In this document: positions 1 to 10,149 of the stretch, piece by piece | How positions within the stretch are numbered: position 1 is the first letter of the stretch | How the letters are laid out: each line of letters begins with the position of its first letter | Assembly: GCA_963210315.1 (NCBI GenBank) | Contig: OY723317.1 | Location: 372,001 to 436,000 of the forward strand | DNA from: Rhynchopus euleeides | Taxonomy: Eukaryota > Euglenozoa > Diplonemea > Diplonemida > Diplonemidae | Reading direction: 5' to 3' | Length of the DNA: 64,000 bases | Position numbers and translations under genes: made by a program | Notes under the pieces: model-generated | Database searches by the model: none | What the model saw: the letters and a program-made list of their open reading frames with translations, nothing else | What the model was told of the DNA's origin: nothing

Positions 1-3000
1 GATGCTGCTGCGAAGGCGGTGTGCCGCCCCCCGGGCGTCCGACGGGCGGTGCCGCAGCCGGTGTCGCAGGGAGGCTAGGGGAGTGTGGCGGTGCACCGTG
101 GGGGTGATGGTGGTGGTGGTGGTGGTGGTGGTGGTGTGCGTGTGGCGGGGTGCCCGCCACCCGGTGAGACGGTGGTGCCCCTGAGGGGTCTGCGGTTTCG
201 GAGGAGCGCAGCCTGCCCTCGAGGAGCCCCACCTCGCTGCGGAGGGCGCGGCAGGAGGCGTCGGCGACCTGGGCCTGCTCGCTGAGGGTGTGTGCCTGTG
301 TGGGGTGGGGTGTGGGGAAGTGCAAAAAGTGGCGCCCGGAGGAGCATCCCGGGCTGGAGCCTTGCATACCTTCAGGTTTGCAGCGTGGAGCTCGCCTTCC
401 AGAGTGTGCACCCTCCGCTCCAGGTGCTCGCAGGAGGAGAGGGATTCGCCCAGCTGTGGTGGTGGTGGTGGTAGTCAACGTTGGCCGTGGCACAACACAC
501 AAGGCGGAGACAGTATGCTTCCTCGCAGGTTGATACCCACCCACCACACACACGACCCCACTTATTCTCACTTCCACCTGATTTGGCAAATCGCCCAAAC
601 TCCGCCAAATTCGGGTCAAATCAGGGTGGCACTTATTTCTCAGACAGTTTTGACCTCCCGCCAAAATGTAACCTTTATGCAAAACGAGAGATGTGTTTAT
701 ACCTTCGCTGCGTTGAGGGCAAGCTGTGCGTTGGCTTCCACCACCTGCTCCCGACATGCGGCCGTGTCCCCCTCCGCATCCCGCAGCCGCTGCTGCAGCG
801 GCACGGCCTCCGCCTCCCTCTCCGCCAGCACCCGCTGCAGCCGCGACAGCTCCGACCGCAGCGCCGCCGCGCTGGTGTCGCTCCGCTCCGCCGCCTCCGC
901 CGCCGCCTGCCTCTGCGAGGCCTCCCCAGCCATGCGCTGCAGCTCCGCCGCGAGGCGCCGCGTCTCGTCAGCCAGGATCGTCTTCTGCTGCTGCGCGGAC
1001 CTCACATCCCCCAGCAGCGCCTCCCGATCCGCCGCAGCCGCACCCAGCTCCGCATGCACCATCCGCAGCTCCGCCGCATGCCCCGCAGCCGCATCCCCCA
1101 GCCGCGCCTCGCAGCTCCGCAGCTGCTCCCTCTCCGACCGCAGCCCCGCCTGCGCCTCCTCCAGCACGCCTGCCAAGGATGCCGCCTGCTCCTCGCTGTG
1201 CCTCACCCGGGCCAGCAGCGCCTCGGCGCGCTCCTCCGCCGCCGCACGCTGTGCCCGCAGCACATCCATCGCCTCCGCAGCACCCGCCTCCGCCGCGGCG
1301 CGCTGCGCCCGCATCGCCTGCTGCTCCGCAGCCCGCTCCTCAGCTGCGGCGTGCTGCAGCCCCTGCTGCTGCGCACGGAGCGCCTCCATTTCCGCATGCA
1401 GGGAACGCTCCGCCGCATCGCGCTGCGCGCGGTGCGCCTCCAGCGCCTGCACCGCCTCCGCACGCCCCGCCTCCGCAGCTGCGGCACGCTCCTCCGCCGC
1501 TGCGCGCTGCGCGCGCAGCGCCTGCAGCTCCGCAGCCCGCTCCTCAGCTGCGGCATGCTGCAGCCCCTGCTGCTGCGCACGGAGCGCCTCGATCTCCGCA
1601 TGCAGGGAACGCTCCGCCGCATCGCGCTGCGCGAGATGCGCCTCCAGCGCCTCCACACGCCCCGCCTCCGCAGCTGCAGCACGCTCCTCCGCCGCTGCGC
1701 GCTCCGCGCGCAGCGCCTGCAGCTCCGCAGCCCGCACCGCGTCGCGCTCCGCCGCGGCGCACCCCTCCTGCTGCCGCAGCGCCTCCGCCTGACGCAGCTC
1801 CGCCTCCGCCGCCGCCGCCGCTGCGGCACACCCCTCATGCGCGCGGCGGAGCCGCGCGGCCTCCGCATCCTTCTGCCCCAGGGTCAGCGACATGTCCTCC
1901 GCCAGCGCCTCCGCCTGCACCCGGGCAGCCTGTGCTGTGGCAACGCCCTGGCGCAGCTCCGCCACCTCGGCTGCCGCCGCCGCCGCTGCCGCGGCGGCGG
2001 CGGACAGCCGCGAGGCGGCGGAGTCGCGCTGCGCCGCGGCATCCCGCAGCTGCTGGGCGAGGGAGGCGCTGCGCGCCTCCGCGCCCGACAGGGCCTCCTG
2101 GAGGCGGGAGTTGGAGTCTGCGAGGGACGCGTCCTCAGCCACCCTCCCCTCGAGGGCAGCGCATCGCTCCCGGAGCTCGGCGAGGCGGGCCGCGGCGGCG
2201 GCGGGCGGGGTGGCGCTCTGCGCCGCGGCGCGGAGCGCCGCGGCGGAGGCCTCGGCCTCCTGGCGGAGGCGGCGTTCCTCCGCGACCCACTCTGCGGCGT
2301 GCGCCGAGGCCTGCTCGGCGTTGGCGCGCGCCGCTGCCTCGGAGCGTAGGGAGGCTTCGAGGTCTGCGGCGCGCGCGGCGAGGGCGGTTGTCTCCTCCGC
2401 CTCGCGGGCCTGCCCGGCGTCGAATGCGGTGCGGAGTGTGGTGAGCTCGCGCTGGAGGGTGCCCATCTGCGTCTCGAGCTGTGCGGCTTCGCTGCGCTGC
2501 GCCTGCTGCTGCTCCTCGGAGCGGCGGAGGAGTGCCGCCCGTTCGGCGCGGAGCGCGGTGGCCTCCGCCTCGAGGGTGAGGACGCGGCCCGCGGCTGCGC
2601 CGTTGCCAGCCTGCATCCTGGCGAGCTCCTCCTCGAGGGGCTGCACCAGCCCCTCGGCGCGGGCCTGGTCGGCGTGGAGCTTGCGGAGCTCCGAGCGGAG
2701 GCGGGCGGTCTGCGCGTCCTTCTTGCCGCACTCCGCCTGCAGCCCGGCGAGCTCTGCCTGCAGCTGCATCACGGCGCTGCTGTCGGCGTGGGGGGTGGGG
2801 GTGGGGGTGGGGGCGGCCTGGATGTGGGCGAGCTGGCGGGCCAGGCGGTCGCGCTCCTGCTGTGCGGAGTGTGCTGCGGCGCGCTGCCTCTCGAGCTCCT
2901 GGCCCTGGGATACGCTGCTGCCTACAGCATCCTCCAGGTCGCGGCGGAGGGACTCCGCGTCAGCCTTGGCGCGGGATGTTTCTGCCTGCGGGTGGTGGTG

Positions 3001-4093
3001 GTGGTGGGTGAGAGAGAGAGAGAAGGCAGCAAAAAAATAATGAATGTTGCTGCTGCTGCTGCTGCTGCCGCCTTAGACATACCTCCAGCCGCGCCTGCAG
3101 GTCTGCGTTTGCCCTCTCCAGCCCCAGCACCGCGGCACGCGACCCCTCTGCCTGGCTCCGGAGATTCGCAAGCTCCGCGAGGTTCGCTACGCCATGGCCC
3201 CCTCCACCACCACCTCCTGCACCCACAGCCCACCCCGAGGCAGATCTGTGCCGCCCACCCTCCGGCGACGCCCCCAACAGCGACTCCGGCGGCACGCTGG
3301 ACAGCACGGTGTGCATCGCTTCGGAGGCGGACCGCCAGCTGCTGCTCCCCGCCACCGCAGTCGCCGCCGCTGCCGCTGCATCCCCTACACCACCCCCCTC
3401 CTCCGCACCCCCCACGGCGGCTGCGTCGAAGCCCTGTGTGTGCGGCAGCAGCAGGGCCAGCTCAGACCGGGTCAGGCCCAGGCCTGTTGATGCGTTGCCA
3501 ACACCACCACCACCACCCCCTTCCTCGGACTCCACGTCAATCCTGGAGGGCCCCTCACAGCTGCCGCTTTTGCAAGAGGGTGTCGGTGCGGCTGTTCGGG
3601 GTGGTGCTGCGAAGTGGTGGCTGTGGCTGTGGTGAGCCTTCTGCAGGTGCTGCGGCACCTCGGACTGCAGCGGAAGGTGCAGCGCCGGGGCTGCACCGGG
3701 GTGTCGGCCCGACGCCTCCGGCGGCAGGCGGTAGCTGCTTGGGTGGTGGTGGACGGTGGTGGCGGAGGAGGAGGACGAGGTGGCGGCTGCGGATGTGGTT
3801 GCCGCTGCAGCCAGGCACTCCAGCTCCTGGTTCCGTGCGGAGAGGCGTTCGTTCTCCACAGAGAGGGTGAGGTGATCACGGATCAGCCTGCCGTGCGCCT
3901 GCCGGTAGTCCGACACCTTCCGTGCGACCAGATCCGACACACCGCTGTCCCCGCTGTCGGAGCTCCCGGCGCGCTGCTGCTGCTGCTGCTGCTGCTCCTG
4001 CTGCGCCGCCACCCGCCCCACTACGGGCGGCGACATCGGCGCCTCCCCCCCTTTCCTGACCTCCCTTGAGGCATGGGGAACCCGTTCCCCCAT
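1..4093 (-). CDS. Long coiled-coil protein, at least four exons, 3' end outside or unresolved
   Basis: Spliced gene read on the minus strand: exon 1 is 4093-3083, exon 2 is 2985-703, exon 3 is 453-370, exon 4 starts at 295. Donors are GTATGT, GTATAA and GTATGC; acceptors are pyrimidine tracts ending CAG; all introns (97, 249 and 74 bp) are phase 0 and reading stays open across each splice. Exon 4 probably ends at 233 before GTGGGG, again phase 0, giving at least 1147 residues. Residues 1-300 are low complexity with a polyglutamine run near 31; from about 305 onward the chain is an Ala/Glu/Arg/Gln heptad coiled coil of myosin-tail or golgin style with no enzyme motif. The ATG at 4091-4093 is the first in frame; a second Met lies 19 codons on. 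A structural or tethering role is inferred. The coiled-coil pattern is clear, the family is not. Confidence 0.8.
1320..1722 (-). repeat. Tandem duplication of a 65-68 residue coiled-coil segment
   Basis: Within exon 2 of the coiled-coil gene two adjacent segments of about 195 and 204 bp encode nearly the same block, containing AERSLHAE followed by EALRAQQQGLQHAAAEERAA. The copies differ by a three-residue insertion (AVQ-type) and a few substitutions, so this is a recent in-frame unequal duplication that lengthens the rod. Confidence 0.8.
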
Positions 4094-4271
4094 GCACCCC
4101 TCACTACCCCCCCCCTGGCCCCACCTCCTCCTGGCTTCTCCCGGGGGGGGTGGGGTGGGGTGTGGGAGGGGAGAGGTGGTCTGCGTGTGGGGTGGTGGTG
4201 TTGCGCATGCATGTCATCATGAAGAAGCGGAAAGTTAGTAAAGTTAGTTCAAAGACAAAATGCTGTTGGTT
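4094..4271. other. Upstream flank of the coiled-coil gene
   Basis: On the minus strand this is a C-rich pyrimidine stretch (4120-4170) followed by AG dinucleotides and then the ATG at 4093, as expected of an acceptor for 5' leader splicing or an upstream intron. No TATA box or other promoter element is recognisable. Confidence 0.3.
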
Positions 4272-4371
4272 GGGGGCCCTCGCTACCAGTCACGGGTCGT
4301 CACGGCTCGTCAGTGAGTCAGGGGGCTTTTTTGGCTGGCCTGGGGAGAAGGGTGAATTTTCAGGTTTTTGG

Positions 4372-4523
4372 CTGACTACGAGTCACTACGAGTCACTTGA
4401 CTGGTAGCGAGGCCGGTCTGGAACTCCGGGTGGGGACTTGGCACAATATGAGAAAATTCCACCCAGAGGTCCAGACCGGCCTCGCTACCAGTCACGTGAC
4501 TCGTAGTGACTCGTAGTGACTCA
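4372..4523. repeat. Inverted repeat at the left end of the fold-back element
   Basis: Two arms of about 50 bp, carrying the repeated TACGAGTCAC motif followed by GACTGGTAGCGAGGCC, face each other across about 47 bp. The motif CCTCGCTACCAGTCAC is also present at 4278-4293, next to the element end. Confidence 0.8.
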
Positions 4524-4589
4524 CAGTGGTCCCCACCTCCTGTAGGGGCACTCCCCGATTCCCCCCAGCAAATTAGTGCACTTGGTTGA

Positions 4590-4760
4590 TTCCCCCCGAT
4601 TCCCCCCAGTACATTGTCGTACTTGGACGATTCCCCCCAGTACACTGTCGTACTTGGACGATTCCCCCCGATTCCCCCCAGTACATTGTCGTACTTGGAC
4701 GATTCCCCCCGATTCCCCCCAGTACACTGTCGTACTTGGACGATTCCCCCCGATTCCCCC
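4590..4760 (+). repeat. 41-bp minisatellite, outer array
   Basis: About four units of the same 41-bp repeat as in the core (TACTTGGACGATTCCCCCCG plus the remainder) lie outside the left inverted arm. On the right only about one degenerate unit (6445-6480) mirrors it, so the arrays have expanded unequally. Confidence 0.85.
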
Positions 4761-5121
4761 TACGAACGACTTTAGTCGAGTGGCTTCGCCACGGTAAGGG
4801 AGATTTAGAATAGGGAGGAGCGGCGCGCGCGAGGTTTCTGTTGCTGTTTGCTTGCTGTTTTTGCTGTGTTGTTTCTCATCACTGTTGCTGCATAGTGCAG
4901 TTTCCGCCACGTGCGTTGCACGGTTGGACGGGGGCGCGACCACCACCACCCTTCATCAGGAAATCGGGTTGTGTGTGCGTTGGTGCTCGGCCCCTCTCGC
5001 AGATCTTGACTAGGCAGGCTGTCCCCCCTCCCCTCTCCGGCCCTCTGGGCAAATTATTGCTTTGTTGTGTTTCTCGCGTCGCGCGAAGATACTTGCTCCG
5101 CACTATTCACTAAATCTCCCG

Positions 5122-6087
5122 GTACGAAGTCATACTTGGACGATTCCCCCCGATTCCCCCCAGTACATTGTCGTACTTGGACGATTCCCCCCGATTCCCC
5201 CCAGTACATTGTCATACTTGGACGATTCCCCCCGATTCCCCCCAGTACATTGTCGTACTTGGACGATTCCCCCCGATTTCCCCCAGTACATTGTCACACT
5301 TGGACGATTCCCCCCGATTTCCCCCAGTACATTGTCATACTTGGACGATTCCCCCCGATTCCCCCCAGTACATTGTCGTACTTGGACGATTCCCCCCGAT
5401 TTCCCCCAGTACATTGTCACACTTGGACGATTCCCCCCGATTTCCCCCACTACATTGTCATACTTGGACGATTCCCCCCGATTTCCCCCAGTACACTGTC
5501 ATACTTGGACGATTCCCCCCAGTACACAGTCATACTTGGCGGATTTCCGCCAATTCCCCCCAGCACGGGGGAATCCGCTAAGTACGACTATGTACTGGGG
5601 GGAATCGGGGGGAATCGTCCAAGTACGACAATGTACTGGGGGAAATCGGGGGGAATCGTCCAAGTACGACTATGTACTGGGGGGAATCGGGGGGAATCGT
5701 CCAAGTATGACTTCGTACTGGGGGGAATCGGGGGGAATCGACCAAGTACGACAATGTACTGGGGGGAATCGGGGGGAATCGTCCAAGTACGACAATGTAC
5801 TGGGGGGAATCGGGGGGAATCGTCCAAGTATGACAATGTACTGGGGGAAATCGGGGGGAAGCGTCCAAGTACGACAATGTACTGGGGGGAATCGTCCAAG
5901 TATGACTGTGTACTGGGGGGAATCGGGGGAAATCCGCCAAGCCTGACTATTTTCTGGGGGGAGTCGCGGGGAATCCGCCAAGCATGACTATGTGCTGGGG
6001 GCAATCGGGGGAAATCCGCCAAGTATGACTATGTCCTGGGGGGAATCGGGGGGAATCCGCCAAGTACACGAATGTGCTGGGGGGAAT
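5122..6087. repeat. Head-to-head arrays of a 41-bp minisatellite
   Basis: About ten forward units (5130-5575) meet about twelve reversed units (5578-6087) near 5576. Units differ mainly by T/C at GTCRTAC and C/T in the C-run. The unit length is not a multiple of three, so the proline-rich frames across it are not genes. Confidence 0.9.
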
Positions 6088-6663
6088 CGGGAGATTTAGT
6101 GAATAGTGTGGAGCAAGTATCTTCGCGCGACGCGAGAAGCACAACTCAGCAATAGTTTGCCCAGAGGGCCGGAGAGGGGAGGGGGGCCAGCCTGACTAGT
6201 CAAGATCTGCGAGAGGGGCCGATCAGCAACGCACACACAACCCGATTTCCTGATGAAGGGTGGTGGTGGTCGCGCCCCCGTCCAACCGTGCAACGCACGT
6301 GGCGGAAACTGCACTATGCAGCAACAGTGATGAGAAACAACACAGCAAACAACAGCAACCAAGCAGCAACAAAAACCTCGCGCGCGCTCCTCCCTATTCT
6401 AAGTCTCCCTGACCGTGGCGAAGCCACTCGACTAAAGTCGTTCGTAGGGGGAATCCACCAAGTACACCAATGTCCCGGGGGGGATTGACAGGACATCCCC
6501 TGCCGGTCGGTTGTCCTGGTAAGCGTGGGCCATAGCAACCCGGAACCACAGTGCGTCGTGGGACGTTGGGGGTCCTCGCGCCGAGTCACTGTGAGTCACG
6601 AGTCGTCAGTTTTCAGCCAAACATGGCTGACTTCTCACTTTTTCTCACTCGGCGAGGGCCCCC

Positions 6664-7800
6664 GTTGTGGGCCTCCCTGTTGAGGCGGCGCAGCTTCTCC
6701 CGTAGACGACGGATACCATCCTGCTTCGCGGCCTGCTGTACTCGCGTCGTAGCCGTCCCCCGTGCCTCCTTCCTGCCTCCGTGAGCGCGGGGTGGGCCTA
6801 CCACGCCGCTCAGCTCGCTTCTGACCAGGCGCACCATCGCCTCGGGGATCAGCCCCTCCGACGTCGTCCCTTAATACACTTCGCCTCCCCGTGCAGCGGG
6901 AACCGTCTCCTGCACCGATGTCCCACATTGGCCTTGGTGTCCGCACCCCCGCCATCGCCTTCACCAGCTTCTCCATGAAGCCGACCGCGAGGGGGGTGAA
7001 GGTAGCGCGTCGATGACCTCCGGGCCGTCCTCCAGCGCCCCTCTACGGGCGGATTTGGAGGGTGGCCCGGAGTCGGCGGTGTTGGACATCGGTGCGGGTG
7101 GATCGGCTCTGTACTCCGAGTCGCGGACCCACTCTAGACGAAGAGGGTGTCGCGGCCGTGTGGGGAACCAAAAACCTGGTGAAGGTTAGTGCCGAACGCC
7201 ATGACAGCCTCGCCCGCCTGGAACACGTTGCGCCGTGACTGATTGCCTTGACCCACCCACCAAGGGGCCCCTGCACGTGCCTCCGGTACTGCGCCCCTGC
7301 TGGCCTCCTGTGTCCGACCGCCACGAGCTGCACTTGTGGTGTCGGCCAGCCGTACCACTGGCTCTTCGGACCACACACCTGCATGCGTGGGACCAGGGGG
7401 TTCCCTCCCCAGCCCCACTACGGGACGTCCGAGTCTCGTCGTTCGCAGTAGCACGTGGGATTTTCTCTGAAATTTGCACCAAATCGCCATGTTGTGAGTC
7501 AACCCTTCGATCTGAGCCACACCGAGATCGTCTTTTTCGAGAATCGGGGTCCAAATACGCTCCCCAGGCTAGGGACCCCCCAACTCCCCCACTCTTTTTT
7601 TGGGCGTTTTTCCGCTCATTCTTTCTCACTTTTTCTCACTCGGTAGCGAGGGCCCCCGTTGGGCCAGGTTCAAAACTGCCCAGGGTGGGTGGGTCGGGGG
7701 AGGGGGGATAGGCGGCAGGAAGTCGACATGGCCTTCAGTCGCAAAAACTCGCTCTGTACCTTTTCGCTTTGTTTGTGTTGCGCGACACGCTTCTACACAC
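6664..7800. other. Region without a supported gene, probably decayed mobile DNA
   Basis: Only short frames exist here, for example minus 6635-6976 and 7134-7520, with no recognisable domain. The stretch is bracketed by two copies of a sequence around CTCGGYAGCGAGGGCCCCCG (6645-6663 and 7638-7660), which suggests an inserted or duplicated block of about 1 kb next to the fold-back element. Confidence 0.4.
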
Positions 7801-8593
7801 AAACCCCTTCTAGACTAAGTCTATGAGCGGATTACAGATTCTTGAGGCTGTCGGGCAAGTATGCCTGGGACTTTGGCCTTTTTGGGCCCAAAAGGGGGTC
7901 AGGATTCCACTTTTTCTCCAAGGGTTTTTCGGGGGGGAAATGGCGCGCAATCCCCCTCGCGGGCAAGAAAATCCCCCCATCCCCACCACACAACCAGTGT
8001 GAGTGTGGTGTGTGGGTATTGGACGCTCTGTGTGATGAGAGATAGTGGCAACACAACAGCAACATACCAGGCAAGGGGCGCCAAAAATGGGTTTTCGGGG
8101 CGTTATTGTAACGACCCCTTCCTATGCCCAGTGGCACAAGCTCAAGGATTTGGTTGCTCGACATACGGGGGGTCTGGGGGGCGGAGCCCCCCAGCCGCCG
8201 GAGGCCACGGTAGTGAGTATCTGTTCCTTGCGCCGTAGTGGGAGCGCGTGGGAGTTGCGGGCGTACAGATTGTTGGCTGCGTCCTCCTGAGGCTACTGAG
8301 AGTGGTCTGGGTCCCATTCGCTGATGTGAACCCAAAGGACTTGGCTACAAGACAGGCACACGCTCCAGCCTAGTGGTACAGGGGGGTCTGGGGGGCGGAG
8401 CCCCCCAGCCGCCGGAGGCCACGGTAGTGAACGCCTGGCTCTTGACTGGGGAACAACGCCGGGTTTTGGCTGGAACAACCGAAAAAGGGGCGGGTGTCCG
8501 GAGGATTCATCCTCATCCCCCACTAGAATACCACCTGCCCCCGAAAAACTTCACCCAGAAAACCTGTGGGGAAAAAATCCCACCTAAAAAACC
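7801..8593. repeat. Dispersed repeat region with two copies of the GNA-hairpin unit
   Basis: Contains the 55-bp unit (hairpin at 8174-8194 and 8388-8408, each followed by CCGCCGGAGGCCACGGTAGT). Each copy is preceded by a variant of GACTTGGCTACWAGACAGGC, as at 58.5 and 58.7 kb. The same unit occurs three times in opposite orientation in the hAT element, so this may be a decayed non-autonomous relative. No gene is visible. Confidence 0.6.
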
Positions 8594-8598
8594 CAAGG

Positions 8599-9832
8599 TG
8601 GTGTGATTCAATAGGGGTTCTATGCCAGTTCTATGCCGGTTCTATGCCATGTCTATGCCAGTTCTGGGGCCCCTTAAGGAATCCTTCGAGAAATGTACCC
8701 TAGGAAAATGGTAGCTAACTTGGCCCCAACATGGGGCTGATCCTCGCAATCCTGAAGGCCTGGGGCCTCTCCAGCACTGTTTGAGGTGGATATGGTCTGA
8801 CTGACCCCGAAAAAGCGGGTTTCTGTTGAGGAAAAGGCTGCGGGCACCTCGGCCTTCTGACCACCTCGACCTCAGAGAGAGGGCAGCTCACAGGAGCTTA
8901 AGTTGATCCGTGTGGTGAGGCAGCAGCAACATGGCGCAGCAACATGCCGACACACCAAACATCCTCCCTTCGAGGCGAGGGCACCGGGAGGGGAAGCCCG
9001 GGTCGGCGCCCCGCCTGAGGTCCTGCCTGATAATTGACGGTCCCGGCTCAGGTGCTGCGTGTCGTCGACACCGTGACTGCGGCAGTCGACATCCCAGACG
9101 GGTAGCCCCTCCTCTGTGCAAAGTACATCCGGGCGAGGCTCCCCTCGGGGGAACGCCGTCGGGAGATGTGCTGGAGCCACCGCGCTCGATTCTGGGTTGT
9201 CCGCCATGTGCTGTCATGGAGCCTGCGTATTCGGGCGTGAAAACCGTAGGTGGTGGTTCGATTCCCAGAATTTGGGTAGGATATCCTATGGGATAACCTC
9301 CACGGGATGTTGCTTCTCGCGTTGGATATCCTACGCCAAGGTGGAACCCTGCAGAAGACACGAGAGTAACAGAGAGGGACATCCCACGGATATCCTGCTC
9401 TGTTACCTCTCTGTTCCCTCGGGTACCCCGAGAGAACGTCACCCCCCTTCGGCCTGGGCTTGTCGATGGAGTGAACGCGCTGGGTTATTGCGCCAGATAC
9501 TAGCTTCGGCAAACTGCAGCAGAGTGGGTGGCTCTCCAGTTGTGCTGGGAAGACACTGCGGACACCCCTCCACCGCCCTCCCCCCCCCCCCAGGTTCTGC
9601 ATCCCATGTTCCCGTCACCAAAGAGCCCTACATCAGAGAAATGTGACATTTTTTAATCGGGAAGTGAATTCCCCCCCTTGACCTGGACCATAAAGTGGTC
9701 AAGTAGTGTATCTCCCCAGTAGAAACCTGCACGGACATTTCCTGAAGGATTGTGGACCGGTGTTCTATGCCAGTTCTATGCCGGTTCTATGCCATGTCTA
9801 TGCCAGTTCTGGGGGGTTCCTGAATCACACCA
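8599..9832. mobile_element. Non-autonomous DNA transposon, copy A (12-bp TIR, 5-bp TSD)
   Basis: Ends are perfect 12-bp inverted repeats TGGTGTGATTCA (8599-8610) and TGAATCACACCA (9821-9832), flanked by the direct duplication CAAGG (8594-8598 and 9833-9837). Just inside each end is a direct, not inverted, set of TTCTATGCC repeats (8617-8671 and 9766-9810). The outer 160 bp on the left and 100 bp on the right match copy B at 15.3 kb; the interiors differ and hold no convincing ORF. The superfamily is not assigned. Confidence 0.85.
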
Positions 9833-9837
9833 CAAGG

Positions 9838-10079
9838 AAAAGTGTCACTTCAACTCTGCCGCTCTTTCTCTACTGTTGATACTTCGTTTGATGCGTTGAC
9901 GCTTCCACACACACTTACAAACCCACTTGCCTGATGAAGGGGGTGGTGTGTAGAGCACGTTTCGCAGAGCTGAATGACACTTTCCGCGCGAAAGTCGTGT
10001 GCGTAAAAAGTGTCACTTCAACTCTGCCGCTCTTTCTCTACTGTTGATACTTCGTTTGATGCGTTGACGCTTCCACACC
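9838..10079 (-). repeat. 3' split direct repeat of the YR retroelement (Y1-X2-Y2)
   Basis: On the plus strand 9838-9911 (starting AAAAGTGTCACTTCAACTC) is repeated at 10006-10079, and the block between them (to 10005) is repeated at 14757-14872. The short segment GCGTTGACGCTTCCACAC is shared by both blocks, giving the small overlap through which recombination of a circle would restore the element. Confidence 0.88.
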
Positions 10080-10149
10080 CAGGACCCTCTTCCGGAGGGA
10101 CGTGCTCGCGCACCGGTTGGTCATGTAATCATACGGTGCCGAGTGCGGG

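Larger units (their letters stand above)
4272..6663. mobile_element. Fold-back element with nested inverted repeats and minisatellite arms
   Basis: The unit begins GGGGGCCCTCGC and ends GCGAGGGCCCCC, with GTT on both outer sides (4269-4271 and 6664-6666), a possible 3-bp target duplication. Inside, 4761-5121 and 6088-6446 are about 360-bp inverted repeats of high identity. Between them, a 41-bp unit is arrayed forward (5122 to about 5575) and then inverted (about 5578 to 6087), so the core is one giant palindrome of nearly 1.7 kb. A smaller hairpin (4372-4423 against 4471-4523) lies at the left end. No transposase is present, so it would be non-autonomous. Known fold-back elements also have long arms built of tandem repeats. 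A second copy of the right-end sequence occurs at 7640-7660, so the true right end could be 7660. Confidence 0.65.

Noticed and set aside
290..2444. Plus-strand frames of 500-620 codons opposite the coiled-coil gene
   Set aside because: Shadow frames caused by GC bias; the minus-strand exons have matching splice sites and heptad pattern, the plus frames have neither.
5062..6022. Long proline-rich or Gly/Ser-rich frames of about 300 codons over the minisatellite
   Set aside because: They are translations of 41-bp repeats whose length is not divisible by three, open in several frames on both strands.
4590..6090. 41-bp repeats as a CRISPR array
   Set aside because: The units are contiguous near-identical repeats without unique spacers, and they invert in the middle; the genome is eukaryotic.
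9225..9275. GGTTCGATTCC, a tRNA B-box match, as part of a tRNA gene
   Set aside because: The bases around it do not form a T-arm stem (only two of five pairs), no A box or acceptor stem is found upstream, and it lies inside a non-autonomous transposon.
9935..9985. CCTGATGAAGG motif, recurring at 6253, 9935, 14797, 44172 and 57883, as a hammerhead ribozyme core
   Set aside because: The required GAAA segment with a flanking stem II is absent at each site; only the CTGATGA half matches.
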